In this document: piece after piece, positions 1-18,311 of the stretch | How the letters are laid out: the number at the start of each line of letters is the position of its first letter | How positions within the stretch are numbered: position 1 is the stretch's first letter | Origin: Polyodon spathula | Taxonomy: Eukaryota > Chordata > Actinopteri > Acipenseriformes > Polyodontidae | Assembly (NCBI RefSeq): GCF_017654505.1 | Contig: NC_054536.1 | Location: forward strand, 33,707,446-33,771,445 | Reading direction: 5' to 3' | Length of the DNA stretch: 64,000 bases | Translations under genes and position numbers: made by a program | Notes under the pieces: model-generated | What the model was told of the DNA's origin: nothing | The model's input: the letters and a program-made list of their open reading frames with translations, nothing else | The model's database searches: none

Positions 1-6338
<6,338 letters not shown>

Positions 6339-6639
6339 TCACACTGGGTTCTGGTTAATGTTATCTTTAAATGCCGTGTTCACTTATTCATCAATTGTGA
6401 AACTATATAAGTAATGTTTTGGCCAACTGAGGTTTAATATAACCATACAAATGTTAATTTAGGCATCATCTCAAAAGAAAAAATACTACTGCTTTGCTGG
6501 CTGCTTTGATTATTTTTTTTCCAGTAGATTCAAGTACACAAAGGAGTATGAGAGTGCAAAAGTCACTGTTAGTGTGGAAACTACTCCAAGACATTCCCTT
6601 CACCATGACAAACATGTATGTGAGAAGAAAGGAAGCATG

Positions 6640-6985
6640 GAGCATTTTTTTGCGTATTACAAATACAGTTTTATGGGGTCACACAGCCAGGGAAGCACAG
6701 GTTTGCATCCTGGCTGTGCAAAGTCACCAGTCTTTGCTGGGGATTTGGGAGGGGGCATTGCATTGGCACTGGCACTCCTGCAGGTTAGGGAGGCAAAACC
6801 GACAGGGATTGTTTTTCCTCATCACGGTACAGCAGACCCTACCGGCCAGGCGCCCAGTGAGCTCAGGCAGACACCTGCAGGGCTGGCTTTTGTCCTCCAA
6901 GTGGCCGGTAGCTGGATGACATTCGCTCTTGGGTGCAGAAGATGAAGCTGGCTTGGTTGTGGGATCGGAGGATGCAGGATCATGA
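6640..6985 (+). repeat. Old tRNA-derived SINE copy
   Basis: A GC-rich island in AT-rich intron. It has a B-box-like GGTTTGCATCC at about 6700, and further right blocks resembling the body of the SINE at 40039 (GGCGCCCAGTGAGCT, GTCCTCC, CTCTTGGGTG, GGGATCGGAGGATGC). It is more diverged than the 40039 copy and lacks a clear 3' tail and target duplication. Open frames crossing it are fortuitous. Confidence 0.55.
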
Positions 6986-7637
6986 ATGTCCTAATGGTAT
7001 TTTTCTGTGGTGTTCGATCAGCTCTCATGAATAATACATTTGCAGTAATACCACCCTTTTACCAATGACAGTGGGACTCTTACCTTATTATCTCCATCAA
7101 ATAAATTGTTATGCGTAATACCTCCATACAGCTGGCTGTATCCACATCGGGATAATTAAAAGCTTTTGCTTTAACTAAAAATAGCTCAAGAATTGAAGTC
7201 CTATTGTAAGTGAGGTTGCAGCAGCAGTTGTTGATGCATACTTCACCCCATAGTAGCTTTGGATAAAACTGTGTGCTAAATTATTAATTATTTATATATA
7301 GTGGTGGAGTATATGTCCCACACACTAATTTCAGGCTTTAGTACCATGGGATTGAGGAACATATACGCCACCAAAGGTGAGGACGGTTGTATAAGGAGGC
7401 CATATTGGTGAGGGCCTAATAACAGTTCATTGGTTAATTACATACTGTACATATGTACATACATATGTTGCAAATAATTAGGTAATTAACAACACCTGTA
7501 AGTGTTTGTGGGCCTTTTTTGTCTGTTTAGATCAGTGGTCCTCAAAGTTTAACCAATAGGAGAGTCAAATATCTGCCAGGTTTTACGCAGCTGTCCAATC
7601 ATAAGCAAGTAGATGTCATTCATGGTATCATCCTGAG

Positions 7638-8354
7638 AACACCATCCCTACCCTGAAGCATGGTGGTGGCAGCATCATGCTGTGGGGATGCTTCTTTGCG
7701 TCAGGGCCTGGAAAGCTTGTGAAGACAGAGGGCACAATGGATGCAGTAAAGTACAGAGAAATCCAGGAGGAAAACATGCTAATGTCTGCAAGAGACCTGG
7801 GACTTGGAAGAACATTCATCTTCCAGCAGGACAATGACCCCAAACATACAGCCAAAGCCACATTGGAGTGGCTTAAAAACAAAAGGGTCAATGTCCTGGA
7901 GTGGCCCAGTCAAAGCCTGGACCTCAATCCAATTGAGATTATGTGGAAAGAGTTGAAAATTACTGTTCACCAAAGGTCCCCATCCAACTTGACGGAGCTT
8001 GAGCAGTTTTGCAAAGAAGAATGGGCAAAAATTGCAGTGTCCAGATGTGCCAAGCTGGTAGAGACTTAAAAGGTGCCTCTGGATGGCAAAACAGTGATAG
8101 TAGTACCAAACTTATTTTCCTTGCATTATTCGAGGTCTGACAACACTGCATCTTTTTTTGTTATTTTGACCAGTTGTCATTTTCTGCAAATAAATGCTCT
8201 AAATGACAATATTTTTATTTGGAATTTGGGAGAAATGTTGTCAGTAGTTTATAGAATAAAACAAAAATGTTCATTTTACCCAAACACATACCTATAAATA
8301 GTAAAACCAGAGAAACTGATAATTTTGCAGTGGTCTCTTAATTTTTTCCAGCGC
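7638..8354 (+). mobile_element. 5'-truncated Tc1-like transposon with C-terminal transposase half
   Basis: The open frame 7638-8069 encodes the C-terminal part of a Tc1-type DDE transposase: [14 protein letters not shown], then [17 protein letters not shown] with the second catalytic Asp, and [11 protein letters not shown] with the catalytic Glu (34-residue spacing type). The N-terminal DNA-binding domains and first Asp are absent, so it cannot act alone. The sequence runs on to a Tc1-type terminus, ending ...TTTTTTCCAGCGC before a TATATA target at 8355. The left terminus is missing; similarity starts abruptly near 7636. Confidence 0.88.
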
Positions 8355-8638
8355 TATATATATATATATATATATTCCAAAAAAAAATCATTAGACGAAT
8401 TTTTTTGTGACGGCTTAAAAAAACACTCGCACCATTGAACATCAATATAAATGAACATAGGGAAAAAAATTAAGAAGAATGGTTGAAAAACAACAGTTTT
8501 ATTAGCCTTTTACCAACTGAACACAATCACAACTTGTTGTTGAACAAAACAGACTATGGAACACTGAAAATAACTATTTACAATATTACAAACTCATGCC
8601 ATGTCCCCTTATTTTCTGTGCCACTCTGTAAAGCTGTT

Positions 8639-8705
<67 letters not shown>
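8639..8705. repeat. (TC)n(AT)n compound microsatellite
   Basis: About 16 bp of TC repeats followed by about 51 bp of perfect AT repeats. It is likely length-polymorphic and able to extrude a cruciform. A short (TA)n run also lies at 8355-8375, next to the Tc1 end. Confidence 0.95.
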
Positions 8706-8707
<2 letters not shown>

Positions 8708-8893
8708 CAACATCAAACATTGAACTACACAATAACTGAACTGCGGTTAGTGCTGATATAGCTGTAAAGCTGAGATTCTAAGCTTTCCAACAGTAGTGCT
8801 CCTTTTCCTCTAGCTGCAATTAACACAGGAACGCCCCAAATGCATTCACAAAGTGCTATTAAGAAAAGGTATTGATAGCACCAATTCAAGCAC

Positions 8894-9562
8894 TGTAACA
8901 AAGATGGCTGTTTTGGGTGACGTCAGACCAGAAACAGGAACCAACACAGAACAGACAGAGACGTGGAGTTTGGTGAAGCTAAGTGCTTGGTTGCTACCAG
9001 CATTTAATGAATGAACAAACAGAAAATAAAAGGTTGAAAGACAAACAAAGCACAGGACACGGCACTTGAGTCCAAAATAAATAGACAAACTAAACGATTT
9101 AACACTAAACAAGTAACGGACGAACAGACAAACAAAACACAGTGAGTTCGAATAAACACAAGTATCGTACTGGTCCTTCCATCATGAAATAGCAATTATG
9201 TGCTTAAATTAATTTACTTTACGTTTTTACTTTCTCCTCTCCACACCCCTTCTCCACTCACGAACACACAATCCCAAGTGAGTGAAAACATGCTGCTTTT
9301 GTGCAGCTGTACCGAGACTCGATTTCTAATCAATCATTCAATTGGAGTCTCGGTACAACTGCACGTGAATTAATAAAGTGCAATTCCCTGTGCTCACATA
9401 TTGTTACATTCTACCTGCACATGAAGTGCTGTGCAATCCTTGTGCCTAAATACAAATATACATTTTAAACACTCATGTTCATAATCCTATACACCAACAT
9501 TAACACACAACATGCTGCATACAATACAGAAATACCCACAGGGGCGGGGCAACATTGCCACA
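8894..9562 (-). mobile_element. Solo LTR, family A copy 2 (669 bp)
   Basis: Starts TGTAACAAAG and ends ATTGCCACA. It is flanked by a perfect 5-bp duplication AGCAC at 8889-8893 and 9563-9567. It shares with the other copies the core AATACAAATATACATTTTAA near 9450 and the ACACAGTGAG/AAGTATCGT block near 9145-9170. No internal coding sequence remains. Minus orientation is inferred from the family, in part from copy 3, where internal sequence remains. Confidence 0.87.
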
Positions 9563-10484
9563 AGCACACAGACTGACCTTTGCAGAAGATGGGTACTAGC
9601 ACTGATATTAACACAGAAATAGAACACACCATCATGAACATTCTGTGAATCGGGCCATTTGTGTTTTACATATTTTTACCTCTCCTCTAGACCACACATT
9701 TTGTGCAATTACCAGATACGGTTTAAATTCCATTCATTTTCCCACAAGAGGGATAATAAATTGGGTTAAAAAGGACACATTTTATCAAAGAACTGGAAAC
9801 CGTAAGGTCTATATGAATGCTTTCTTGTTTTCAGTTTGTTCAACTGCACAGTTCATCTTTGTCTCAGTAAGAAAAAGAAGATGCTACATGCATGACTAAA
9901 TCATTCAGAACTTTACTCGTCAGGATGGTTTCAGACAGAAGTAGGGGGATAGCTGCCCCCAGTGTTGACTGAATAAGTTGTTTTCACCCCTACATGAACC
10001 TAAAAAAAATTCTCGCTACAAAAACATTTTTGCTTAATGCAAATATGAAGCCACTTCGGGCAGAATCAGATTTTGCAGGGATTTCTTTGCTTCTCCTTTT
10101 TATATTTACAATTGAGAGATACTTTTGATTTTACTTTTAGCATCTACATCTGTATCTATCTATATATCTACCTATCAATCTATATACTGTTTTGCAGCAA
10201 AACTGTTTTTTTTTTTTATCTTGTAACATTAACCATGTTTTTCCTTTTACAAAAGAAATAGGGATAATGCATTTTAGTGAGATTTTCATAAACAGGGCTT
10301 ATTGGGACTCTTTCTGAAAGAATCAGGTACTTGATGCAGAGCTGATTTAGAGGGACTGATGAAAACAGTATTAGCTGTTCCACTATTGATGAGTTTGATT
10401 CATGTTTCTTGGGCATTGCCCAGGAATTTGGAAGTAGTTGATATGAACAGCTAGATATCGTTTAACTGCACTGTGACACACCGG

Positions 10485-10745
10485 CTGCTGTTGGCATGTA
10501 AGCGGTTAAAAATCAACACAGCTTTATTTTGCTCTCACTCACACAGATACAGAGTGTGTGTGTTAAGTAACCAGAGCCAGAATCTTTCCGATCACTGATT
10601 AAATCTGCTCTGTAGCACTCTGAGCTGCTCAGGGGAAGCAGAACTGAGCATGCTGTTAAGTGTGTTCTTTCACTAAGCTGCTCTGAGCAGGGTTGTGCTT
10701 AATTACTAAACATTCACCTGCAATACTAATCAATCCATCATGCCC
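10485..10745. repeat. Dispersed repeat R1, copy 1
   Basis: The segment containing GATCACTGATTAAATC, CACTCTGAGCTGCTC, GGAAGCAGAACTGAGCATG and AAGCTGCTCTGAGC recurs in the same order at 23370-23490. No coding potential. I cannot assign a class. Confidence 0.6.
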
Positions 10746-11209
10746 TTTATTTAATCAAGCAAAACCCTTGAAAACAAATTCTCATTTGCAATAACGCCAG
10801 GCCAAGAAGGCTCACAAATTGCAGCTACATACAAGCACAACATCATCAAGGCACATTAACTTAAAAACAGTATCCAAGTGATGCATAACATAAAATAAAA
10901 AATATTAGCTTTTTTTATTATTTAAGTCTAGAGTTACATATAGCTTCAGCTTATAAACAAGGGGGTACTAGCTAGAAAAGTTTTGAGAAACACGGCTGTT
11001 GGGTATGTGTGTTTCTATCTGTCTTGTAGTCTTTATCATTAACCTCTTTTCATAAGCACAGCTATTTTAATAAAACTGTATATATATAAAGAACAAAACA
11101 GTGACATAATCTTTAAGTGTTCTGCTTTACACCTCAGTTACAGAAATACATTTTATTAACTACAATGTATGTAAAACAGCAAAAACTTTTTATGTTTTTA
11201 TGATTTGGG

Positions 11210-11210
<1 letters not shown>

Positions 11211-11249
<39 letters not shown>
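11211..11249. repeat. 39-base poly-G run
   Basis: An uninterrupted run of 39 G preceded by GGGC. On the opposite strand it is poly-C. It could form G-quadruplexes. The exact length is unlikely to be reliable because homopolymers this long are error-prone in any sequencing method. Confidence 0.9.
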
Positions 11250-11532
11250 CTTATAAGCTTCCTCTGGGCATAACATAATTTAATATTGAAAATAATAAAG
11301 ACCCTACCTGGATCATGGGATTTTTCTAAAAATGCAGCTCACGTCGAAAAAGCGTTAAAATCGTCACTAGTACTTTTTCGATCTGTTACTGTATTTCTAG
11401 TGCCTTAATTATTAAGGTAATTAAAAAGCCATAAAGTGTTTCATTTTTTATTTCATAAATACCGATCTGAAATGGCAGAAATGTAAAATAAGTAACATTA
11501 TTTTTTAATGCCAATTATGGCATTATTTTTTA

Positions 11533-12861
11533 ATGGCAAGACTGCTGTGGCCACTGACTGCGTATGAGGTTTCCTTGACAACAGTTGAGAAGCTGGAAGC
11601 TTTAATCAGTTCATACATCAGGAAATGGTTGGGAGTTCCACGCTGCCTCAGCAGAGTGGGACTTTATGGTAAAGGAATACTGCAGCTACCAATCTCTGCT
11701 CTAACCGAGGAGTTTAAGTGCGCCAAAGTCCGACTGGAAATGACATTAGTAGATTGACACGACAAATGCGTAAGGGAGGCAGCACCTGTGTTGAAAAATT
11801 GAAGAAAATGGATGGCAAAGAAAGCTGTGGAAGAAGCTAAGGCTGCCCTTCGAATTGGAGATAATATGGGGCAAGTTCAGCATGGAAAATGAGGTTTTGG
11901 TCTCGGTTCAGCTCCTCCTACACGGCACAAGGCAACCCTGGCTCAACGACCGGAAGCTGGTAGTCAATGAGGTTCAAAAGCAGGAGGAGAGGATCAAGTG
12001 CGTAAAGGCCATTTCCCTGGGCAAGCAGGGAGAATGGATGAGATGGGAGAGTGTGGAACAACACAAGATCGGCTGGCAAGACCTATGGACAATGGAACGG
12101 AGCAGGATCAGTTTCCTCATCAGATCAGTATATGATGTTCTCCCATCACCACAGAACCTAAACCTCTGGGTGGGTGAGGATCCCTCATGTCCTTTGTGTT
12201 CATCACCTGCAATATTAAGGCACATTAAAGGATATAAGGTGGGTCTTAGCCAAGGACGGTTTACTTGGCGCCATGATCAGGTGCTGCGATGTTTGGCCTT
12301 AGCATTGGAAGACAAGCGTAACCTGACCAATAAGTTGCCACCAGTTCCATCGAAGCATTACACACAAAATATAATATTCCTCCATCCAGGAGAGCAACCA
12401 CCAAGAAAAGGTGTTAAAACCAAGCCTCGCTCAGGACAACTGGAAGCTGCTAGAGACTGGAAGATGCTGGCAGATGTTGGTCAACGGCTCCACCTGAGAT
12501 TGCCACCACTAACCTTCAACCAGAAATTGTCTTGTAGTCTGGATCAGCACGCCTTGTTCATCTGGTAGAGTTAACAGTGCCATGGGAAGATGCTATGGAT
12601 GAGGCGTATGAGAGGAAGAAACTTCAGTATGCTCAACTTGCTGAAGCAGAACAGCAAGGATGGAGAGTCCGAGTTTACCCAGTGGAGGTGGGCTGTCGAG
12701 GATTTGTGGCACACTCTACAACCCGGTTTTTCGGAGACGTCGGATTCAGTGGCCAAGAGTTGCGTCGCACAGTGAAGAACTTATCTGAAGCAGCAGAGAG
12801 GAGCAGCAACTGGCTGTGGTTGAGACGGATAGATTCTGGATGGGGATCTCAAGCACAATAG
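11533..12861 (+). pseudogene. LINE reverse transcriptase/endonuclease C-terminal pseudogene
   Basis: Three open segments (11533-11757, 11855-12568, 12577-12861) in different frames together cover the C-terminal end of one polyprotein. The RT catalytic motifs lie upstream of the truncation and are absent. Residues that would hold the endonuclease Pro-Asp pair appear degraded (reads SLDQHALFIW), while the Glu-Leu-Thr and downstream Lys remain. No function is expected. Confidence 0.78.
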
Positions 12862-13364
12862 AAAGAAAGCAACGCTGATGTACAGGTAAGTAAGCTAGGC
12901 TGAGCTGAGTGGAGAATGGAGGGGGGTGATGCTGGGACGCCAGAATCACTGTTGAGTCCTCTTGAGGTGTCATGGGCTAGTCAACGAAACACCGAGGATG
13001 GAAAGTGCCCACTTGAAGACCCCAGAGATGTACCCTACTTAGCTCAATCCAGACGGGTGTCATGCTGATGCGCTGGGGAGGCCGCACTGGGTTGATCCCC
13101 GGAGCCACATCGCAGCCGTTGTGTGTACTGATGCGCTGGGGAGGCAAAATGAACTGATCCCTGGAGCCAGCATTACACTTCAGCAATCAACACCAGACAG
13201 AAGGATATCTACATCATCAGATGGAAAACAACGCAAATTGATGGAGATGCAGATGGATCACATTAGTTTACTGCAAAGCTACATCTTAGTTGGTGCTTAT
13301 CTTGGTGAGAGCCGAGTTCAAATCAGCATGAACTTCAACATCTACTCTCATGTAATGGAAATTA
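11533..13364 (+). mobile_element. LINE with restriction-like endonuclease, 5'-truncated (copy 1)
   Basis: Order seen: the end of the reverse transcriptase/thumb region (11533-11757, with WPLTAYEVSLTTVEKLEALI), a CCHC-like knuckle (CPLCSSPAILRHI, about 12188-12226), then a C-terminal domain (about 12560-12861) with ELTVPWEDAMDEAYERKKLQ and YPVEVGCRGF. The last resembles the PD-(D/E)XK endonuclease of R2/NeSL-type LINEs. Frames shift near 11757 and 12568, so it is dead. A 3'UTR follows to about 13364 and holds two imperfect copies of a CTGATGCGCTGGGGAGGC block. The same 3' end occurs at 50329 on the opposite strand. Confidence 0.8.
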
Positions 13365-13846
13365 TATATACATGTATAAGTAAAATGTTTTTACAGTAAA
13401 ACACGTACAAAAAATCCAGTCCAGCAAACTGAAGTATTTAATAAATAAAGCTGGTACACGAAAGCGAGCCTAGGCATACCTGTATATTTACAGTTCACAT
13501 TTCAAACAAAAATGCGTTTGCAAATTTTTTTTACTTGAATTCATGCTGTACAGTACTGAACACACGTCAGCATTCCCTAGCAACGCTCACTTGCAACGTG
13601 AGATCTGACGTTTATGTTACTGCTATAGTGAGAAGCACGTTAGTTTATTCGCGTGAGTATTTAAGTTACCATTAGGTGCTAAAATGTATAAGTGAAAGGA
13701 AAAAAAAAAATATTAGTGATAAAGACAACCACTGTAGGCCTGAATGTGTGGTTGAGAGAATACGTGTAACTGAAGTCAAATTATAAACAGTTAAAGCCTG
13801 GGTTATTTAGAATACATAAATAAATCTATTTTTCTGTGTAATGTAT

Positions 13847-13945
13847 TTTGATATTTATTTATTTAGTTTTTTTATTTATGTATTTATTTAGTTTTTTATG
13901 TATTTATTTTCGGTTTTTATTTAATTTATTTATTTATTTAGTCGG
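13847..13945. repeat. TTTA-rich simple repeat
   Basis: Imperfect (TTTA)n with interspersed AGTT and TGTA units. No coding potential. Confidence 0.85.
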
Positions 13946-14026
13946 TTATTTGTTTTTAATTTTGGCACAAATTATCTTATGACATCTAAATGTTAACTAA
14001 ATTTCAGAGATTTTTTAATTAAAAGA

Positions 14027-14591
14027 TGTGTGGTGATGTCATAACAGGAAGGAGAATGGACACAGACAGTACTCCAGGGTAAGGAAGTAAAAACTCTGAT
14101 ACAAAACAAAACGACACAGTGGCCAAAACAAACAGACATGGAACACAACAGGTATAGTGCTAGTCTAAAACTAGCATGAGTAGCAACTGTTGTCTCTTTT
14201 AGTTTCGCTTTTACTTTCCTCATGACTCATGTCTCTCGTTCCTCCTCTGAACACACTAACCCTGTTCAGCCAAAGCTGCTTGTTTTTATATTGTGGCCAA
14301 CTGGCTATCAATTACCTAGTTTATCCCTCAACCACATTCTGCATGTGTTTTCTCATACGCGTGGTCAAAAGCCAGTTTATCAATAATTACTTGTTAACCT
14401 AATAATCACGGCCCATCCAGGCTGGCAAACAATAATAACAATACAACTGGGGTGGGGGTGGGGGGTTGTTTAACACACTAAACCATACATTTAAATCATA
14501 ATAATACAACATATGGTATACAAACAATAAACAAAATACACACAGGGACGGGGTGTACCCTTGTGCTCAACACACTTGGCGTCAAAGATCA
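14027..14591 (-). mobile_element. LTR, family A copy 3, joined to internal sequence
   Basis: Shares the family start (TGTG...GATGTCATAACAGGAAGGA) and CACAGGGACGGGGTG near its end. On the minus strand a purine-rich AAGGGGGAGG (plus coordinates about 14592-14601) directly abuts TGATCTTTGACG, fitting a polypurine tract next to the LTR start. This is the main evidence that the family lies in minus orientation. The right-hand partner LTR is missing, so no flanking duplication can be tested. Confidence 0.7.
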
Positions 14592-15500
14592 CCTCCCCCT
14601 TAAAGTCCCAAACATTCCGGTCATAGTCCAGGGCCAGGAACAGAGGCATCAATGGGCCCATGGGCAGCCATATTGTTAGTGACAATGCTGGCCGTGGAAA
14701 TGCTGACATGAGTGATGATGTCTCCTCCAGTAGAGGCAATTCTGACGTCAGAACTGCTGGTAATGGCAAATGCTGACAGCGCACAGGCTGGCTCCGGCAG
14801 TGGAAATGCTGTCAGTCACAATACCGGCAGCTTCAATGTTGACAACGGCAATGCTGTCACCGGAAATGCTGACAATGTCCAAGCTGGCTCCTCCAACACA
14901 GGCAGTTCTGGCAGCAGAAATGCTGCCAGTGACAATGCTGGCAGCTGCCAAGCTGACAGTGACAATGCCGTCAGCGGAACTGGTGACACTGCCAAGGCTG
15001 ACTCCTCCAGGAAAGCAGATCTTGCAGCGGTGTGGTGCACTCCCGAAGTGGCACCAGTGCTGAGTGCTCCGGCAATGATGGTGGCGCTGGCAGCAGAAAT
15101 GCTGCCCTCAGTGCGGGACACTCCGGCAGTGGCAGCGGTGCTTCGTACTCCGGTAGCGCAACTACAGCGGGTGGAGGTGGTCTCCTCACCTCTCCCCCCT
15201 TCACTGTAGCCGACGGTTCCCTTTTCTTGAGCTCCAGACCCAGGATTTCCAGATGTGCCCAGGTTGCTGGACACAACAAAGTGATGAATCCCCGGGCGGT
15301 GTTGTGCAGATCTCCCTTGAGGGACACACGCAGTCCCCCCTCGTGGGTGCAGGATGCTTGTGCTCTCCCTTCGTGGGTGCTGAAAGTTGGGTGCCCTCCC
15401 ATGTGGGCATTTGTAGTAACAATACAAATAGTGATACAGCAATCTTTGTTCTAAGGTCAGGTAGAGCTGTGTCAATAGTTTCACAAGTGAAAAGCTGTCT
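14592..15500 (-). pseudogene. Retroelement internal-region remnant with degenerate coding repeats
   Basis: GC-rich, with overlapping open frames on both strands. Between about 14680 and 15000, blocks such as GGCAATGCTGTCA, GGAAATGCTGACA and GACAATGCTGGCAG recur irregularly. One minus-strand frame reads CCVQQPGHIWKSW, weakly like a gag zinc knuckle. Because it abuts the polypurine tract and LTR, I infer it is the surviving internal part of a family A element with pol deleted. No protease, RT or integrase motif is visible. Confidence 0.5.
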
Positions 15501-15554
15501 CTCTCTGTGATTGCTAGGTTAGCGTGAGACAGTATGGCTTTGCTTACTTAAAAA

Positions 15555-16268
15555 CAGTGGTAGATGAGCATCTTAGTACTTTCTCTTGGGGGGCTATAGG
15601 AGGGGGGATAAGCAGGTTGCCAACTGGCTCCAGAATTTACAGACACTAAGTCAGGTCAGGTTTTTTAACTCGCCTCTCTAACCGCAAATGATTTGATGTT
15701 AAATCAGCAAGTGGGTGTGAATTGCGTGAGTGGCTTCAATAAATGTGTTCAGTTGTTTAGTTCCGGTGGCAATTCTATCCGGACAGCATCATAACATGCA
15801 TTTAAATCATATTGCTTGAAATGTTATATGGTAAACAATATGTATCAAAATAGTGCAATTGTGTCGGTATAGAGAATTATGCACCCACCCACACTCTTTC
15901 TTGTTAAACCTTGGGGTTAAGTTTCTGTTAATGTAATAGTTATTTCTGCTTCGCATAGTTCCGCCCCAATCAGACAAATACAGCAAATCAGCAAGCTGTA
16001 TAGGTCTGACTGATGGAAACAATCCTCACTGGAAGTAATTCCCACCCACAGACAGCTTGTGGTTTTAATAATAAAAAAACAATTACATTCCTTTAGCAAC
16101 AGCTCACGCTATTTACACTCACATTACATGCTCAATACAATCAATTCATTTGCAGTTAGAGAGGCGAATTAAAAAACATGACCTGACAAAATGTCCGTAA
16201 ACTCTGAAGCAAGTTGGCAACCCTGGGGAGGCTTCAGCCCCCCAAGCCCTCCTTTGCTGCCGCTCCTG
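15555..16268. mobile_element. Non-autonomous DNA transposon with long inverted repeats
   Basis: The left arm (about 15584-15750) and the reverse complement of the right arm (about 16090-16237) share CTTGGGGGGCT, GGTTGCCAACT, GTCAGGTCA and TCGCCTCTCTAACYGCAAAT in the same order. The arms enclose about 350 bp without a coding frame. Outermost ends are guessed from CAGTGGTAG (left) and GCCGCTCCTG (right). No clear target duplication, so the superfamily is unassigned. Confidence 0.65.
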
Positions 16269-17752
16269 GTTATGCTACAGTATGAGCAAATGCATACAGC
16301 ATGCATTTATTTAATTTTAATATAATTAGACAAAGAGGAGAGGTATTGGACTAACTAAACAATAATTCACCTTTAACTAGAACCAGAAAAGTAGATACAC
16401 ACTATGACAAGGATAGCAGTGAAAAAAAAAGAAAAAAAGTTCCAAACAAAAACTGATGCTTTCCAAAAATCTCAATTTATGATTCACTGTTGGAGCATAC
16501 TAAAGTATGGAGCATATATAAAGTATTAGTATTGCATTACACAGATTAATTATATTTTATTAGATTTACTGTGTGTTTCATTGTAATCCCACATCCTTAA
16601 ATGTATGGTTCATAACTTAATTTAGCCTTACTCTTGTAAAGAGTAGCACTGCATTGGTTTTTGCTAGGTGTGATCAAAAGGAACCATAGCAACAAAATAC
16701 AAAAAATGTATATGTTCTTATGATTAATCAATCTCGTGTTTTAAACTTGCACAGAAAACAACAGCAAACCACTTGGGGAAGAAAAAGCAAAAAAAAATCT
16801 GCTGTCCCAATAATTTTCCATGTGTAGTATATCAGAAACTGAGTAACAACTGAGGTGCAATACTAATTTAAAACTTTTTTTTTGCTACTGCCAGTGCACA
16901 TTTATCATGCCCTTTAAATTCTAGTGCATACAAAACAAATGAACCACGCAGCTAATCACTTCTACAGGGCAATAGCAGGCATACGTCTCTCCCTTTATTA
17001 AACAGCAAAGCATAGAACCCTCCATCTCTTAATGGCAAAAAAGAATGCTGGTTATTATTTTTACTATTAGGCCAGCACCGCCATGCAAGGCTCAACTGTT
17101 GAGTGAGAGGCCCAGAAAGCTAACTTCATCACTGGCTGCCAGACAGTACACTCGTTAATGAAGCATTTGTCATCACTGAGTACCACAGAGAGAAATATGC
17201 TGTATATTTCTCAATAATATTAGTAAACAAGCAAAACATTCAGACGGGAACATTAACATCTGAACTTTCAATGTTGTTCTATCGCTATAATAAAATGTTA
17301 TTTAGAGTAGTAATTTGATCTGTTTTTGTTATGTTGCTGTTTCCTTTTACCAATTTCCTTCACATATGTTTTATTCTGATAGTGTACAGTAAGGGAATTT
17401 TTGTATGTGTGTTACCCTCCCCACCCCAGGGAAGCCCCCACAGTACACACACTTCCATAATTTCAGTGCCATGAAGCTGCCATCACAGTGGAAGTTCAGG
17501 ACTAAGGAAGTAAACCAAAGCCCCCTGGATATCCTGACCTTTCACAGGACTAATGTTAATCCTGCTGTGCCTGGGCTGCTCAGCTTATATATAGTCAATT
17601 CAGTAGGTTTCCTTACAAACTGGGGATTCACTTAGCTGACCTTTTAATGTCCAGCTATGCTGACCCAATTCTACCAACAAGAAACTATGTGCAACCATTG
17701 ATTGGTAAAATAATCCATTCCAGTGGTTACTTCCTAAAGGGCATTTTCTCCC

Positions 17753-17845
17753 CTTGTGTTTATTGCTTTATCTTGTGGGTAATCTTGTGTCTATTGCTTT
17801 ATCTCAGGGGTAATCTTGTGTCTATTGCATTATCTCGCAGGTAAT
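17753..17845. repeat. 31-bp tandem repeat, three units
   Basis: Units start at 17753, 17784 and 17815, each beginning CTTGTGT and ending GTAAT. A looser two-copy repeat of about 63 bp follows at 17935-18060, with TACTCCAGGCAGCAGAAAAA in both copies. Confidence 0.85.
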
Positions 17846-18311
17846 CTTGCACTGCACCAACAGATTCCAGACCAGCAGGAGGCTCTGTGCTTACAGAGGC
17901 CAACAGCTCTACTTCAGTCAGCTGGAAAAGCCTTGGTCTCTCTGAGACCTGTTTTATTTCAGCTGAATCTTCACCAGCTGTACTCCAGGCAGCAGAAAAA
18001 AGCCCCATTCTCTGTTATACCCCAGATAAACCTCCAGCAGCTTTACTCCAGGCAGCAGAAAAAGCCCTGGTTTATCTGAGGCCTGGTTGACCAAACCTCA
18101 AACCAGCTGCAGTTGTTTTTCAGCAGCAGCAGCAGCAGAGTGGGCTGGACCTGGGCTGTTTGTGGGTGTTATCGTGGTTGTGTGACACACTGACCACACA
18201 TTCAACAGTCAGATAAGAAGTTGGTAGTAGGCAAGTGGTGGAAAGACCAGAGTGAGCAAAATTTCTGCTGCCTTTTAGTTAGAGTTTTAATTATGAATTC
18301 TGTCAATAATC

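Noticed and set aside
6494..6945. Two overlapping plus-strand frames of 120-140 codons
   Set aside because: They coincide with an old SINE and show no known domain.
7533..7560. CAGTGGTCCTCAAAG as a hAT end
   Set aside because: No partner terminus, no 8-bp duplication and no coding nearby. Motif alone is too weak.
14712..15209. Long plus-strand open frame rich in Gly, Ser, Asn and Asp
   Set aside because: It overlaps equally long frames on the other strand, is built of degenerate DNA repeats, and lies beside an LTR. Openness reflects GC-rich repeats, not a host gene.
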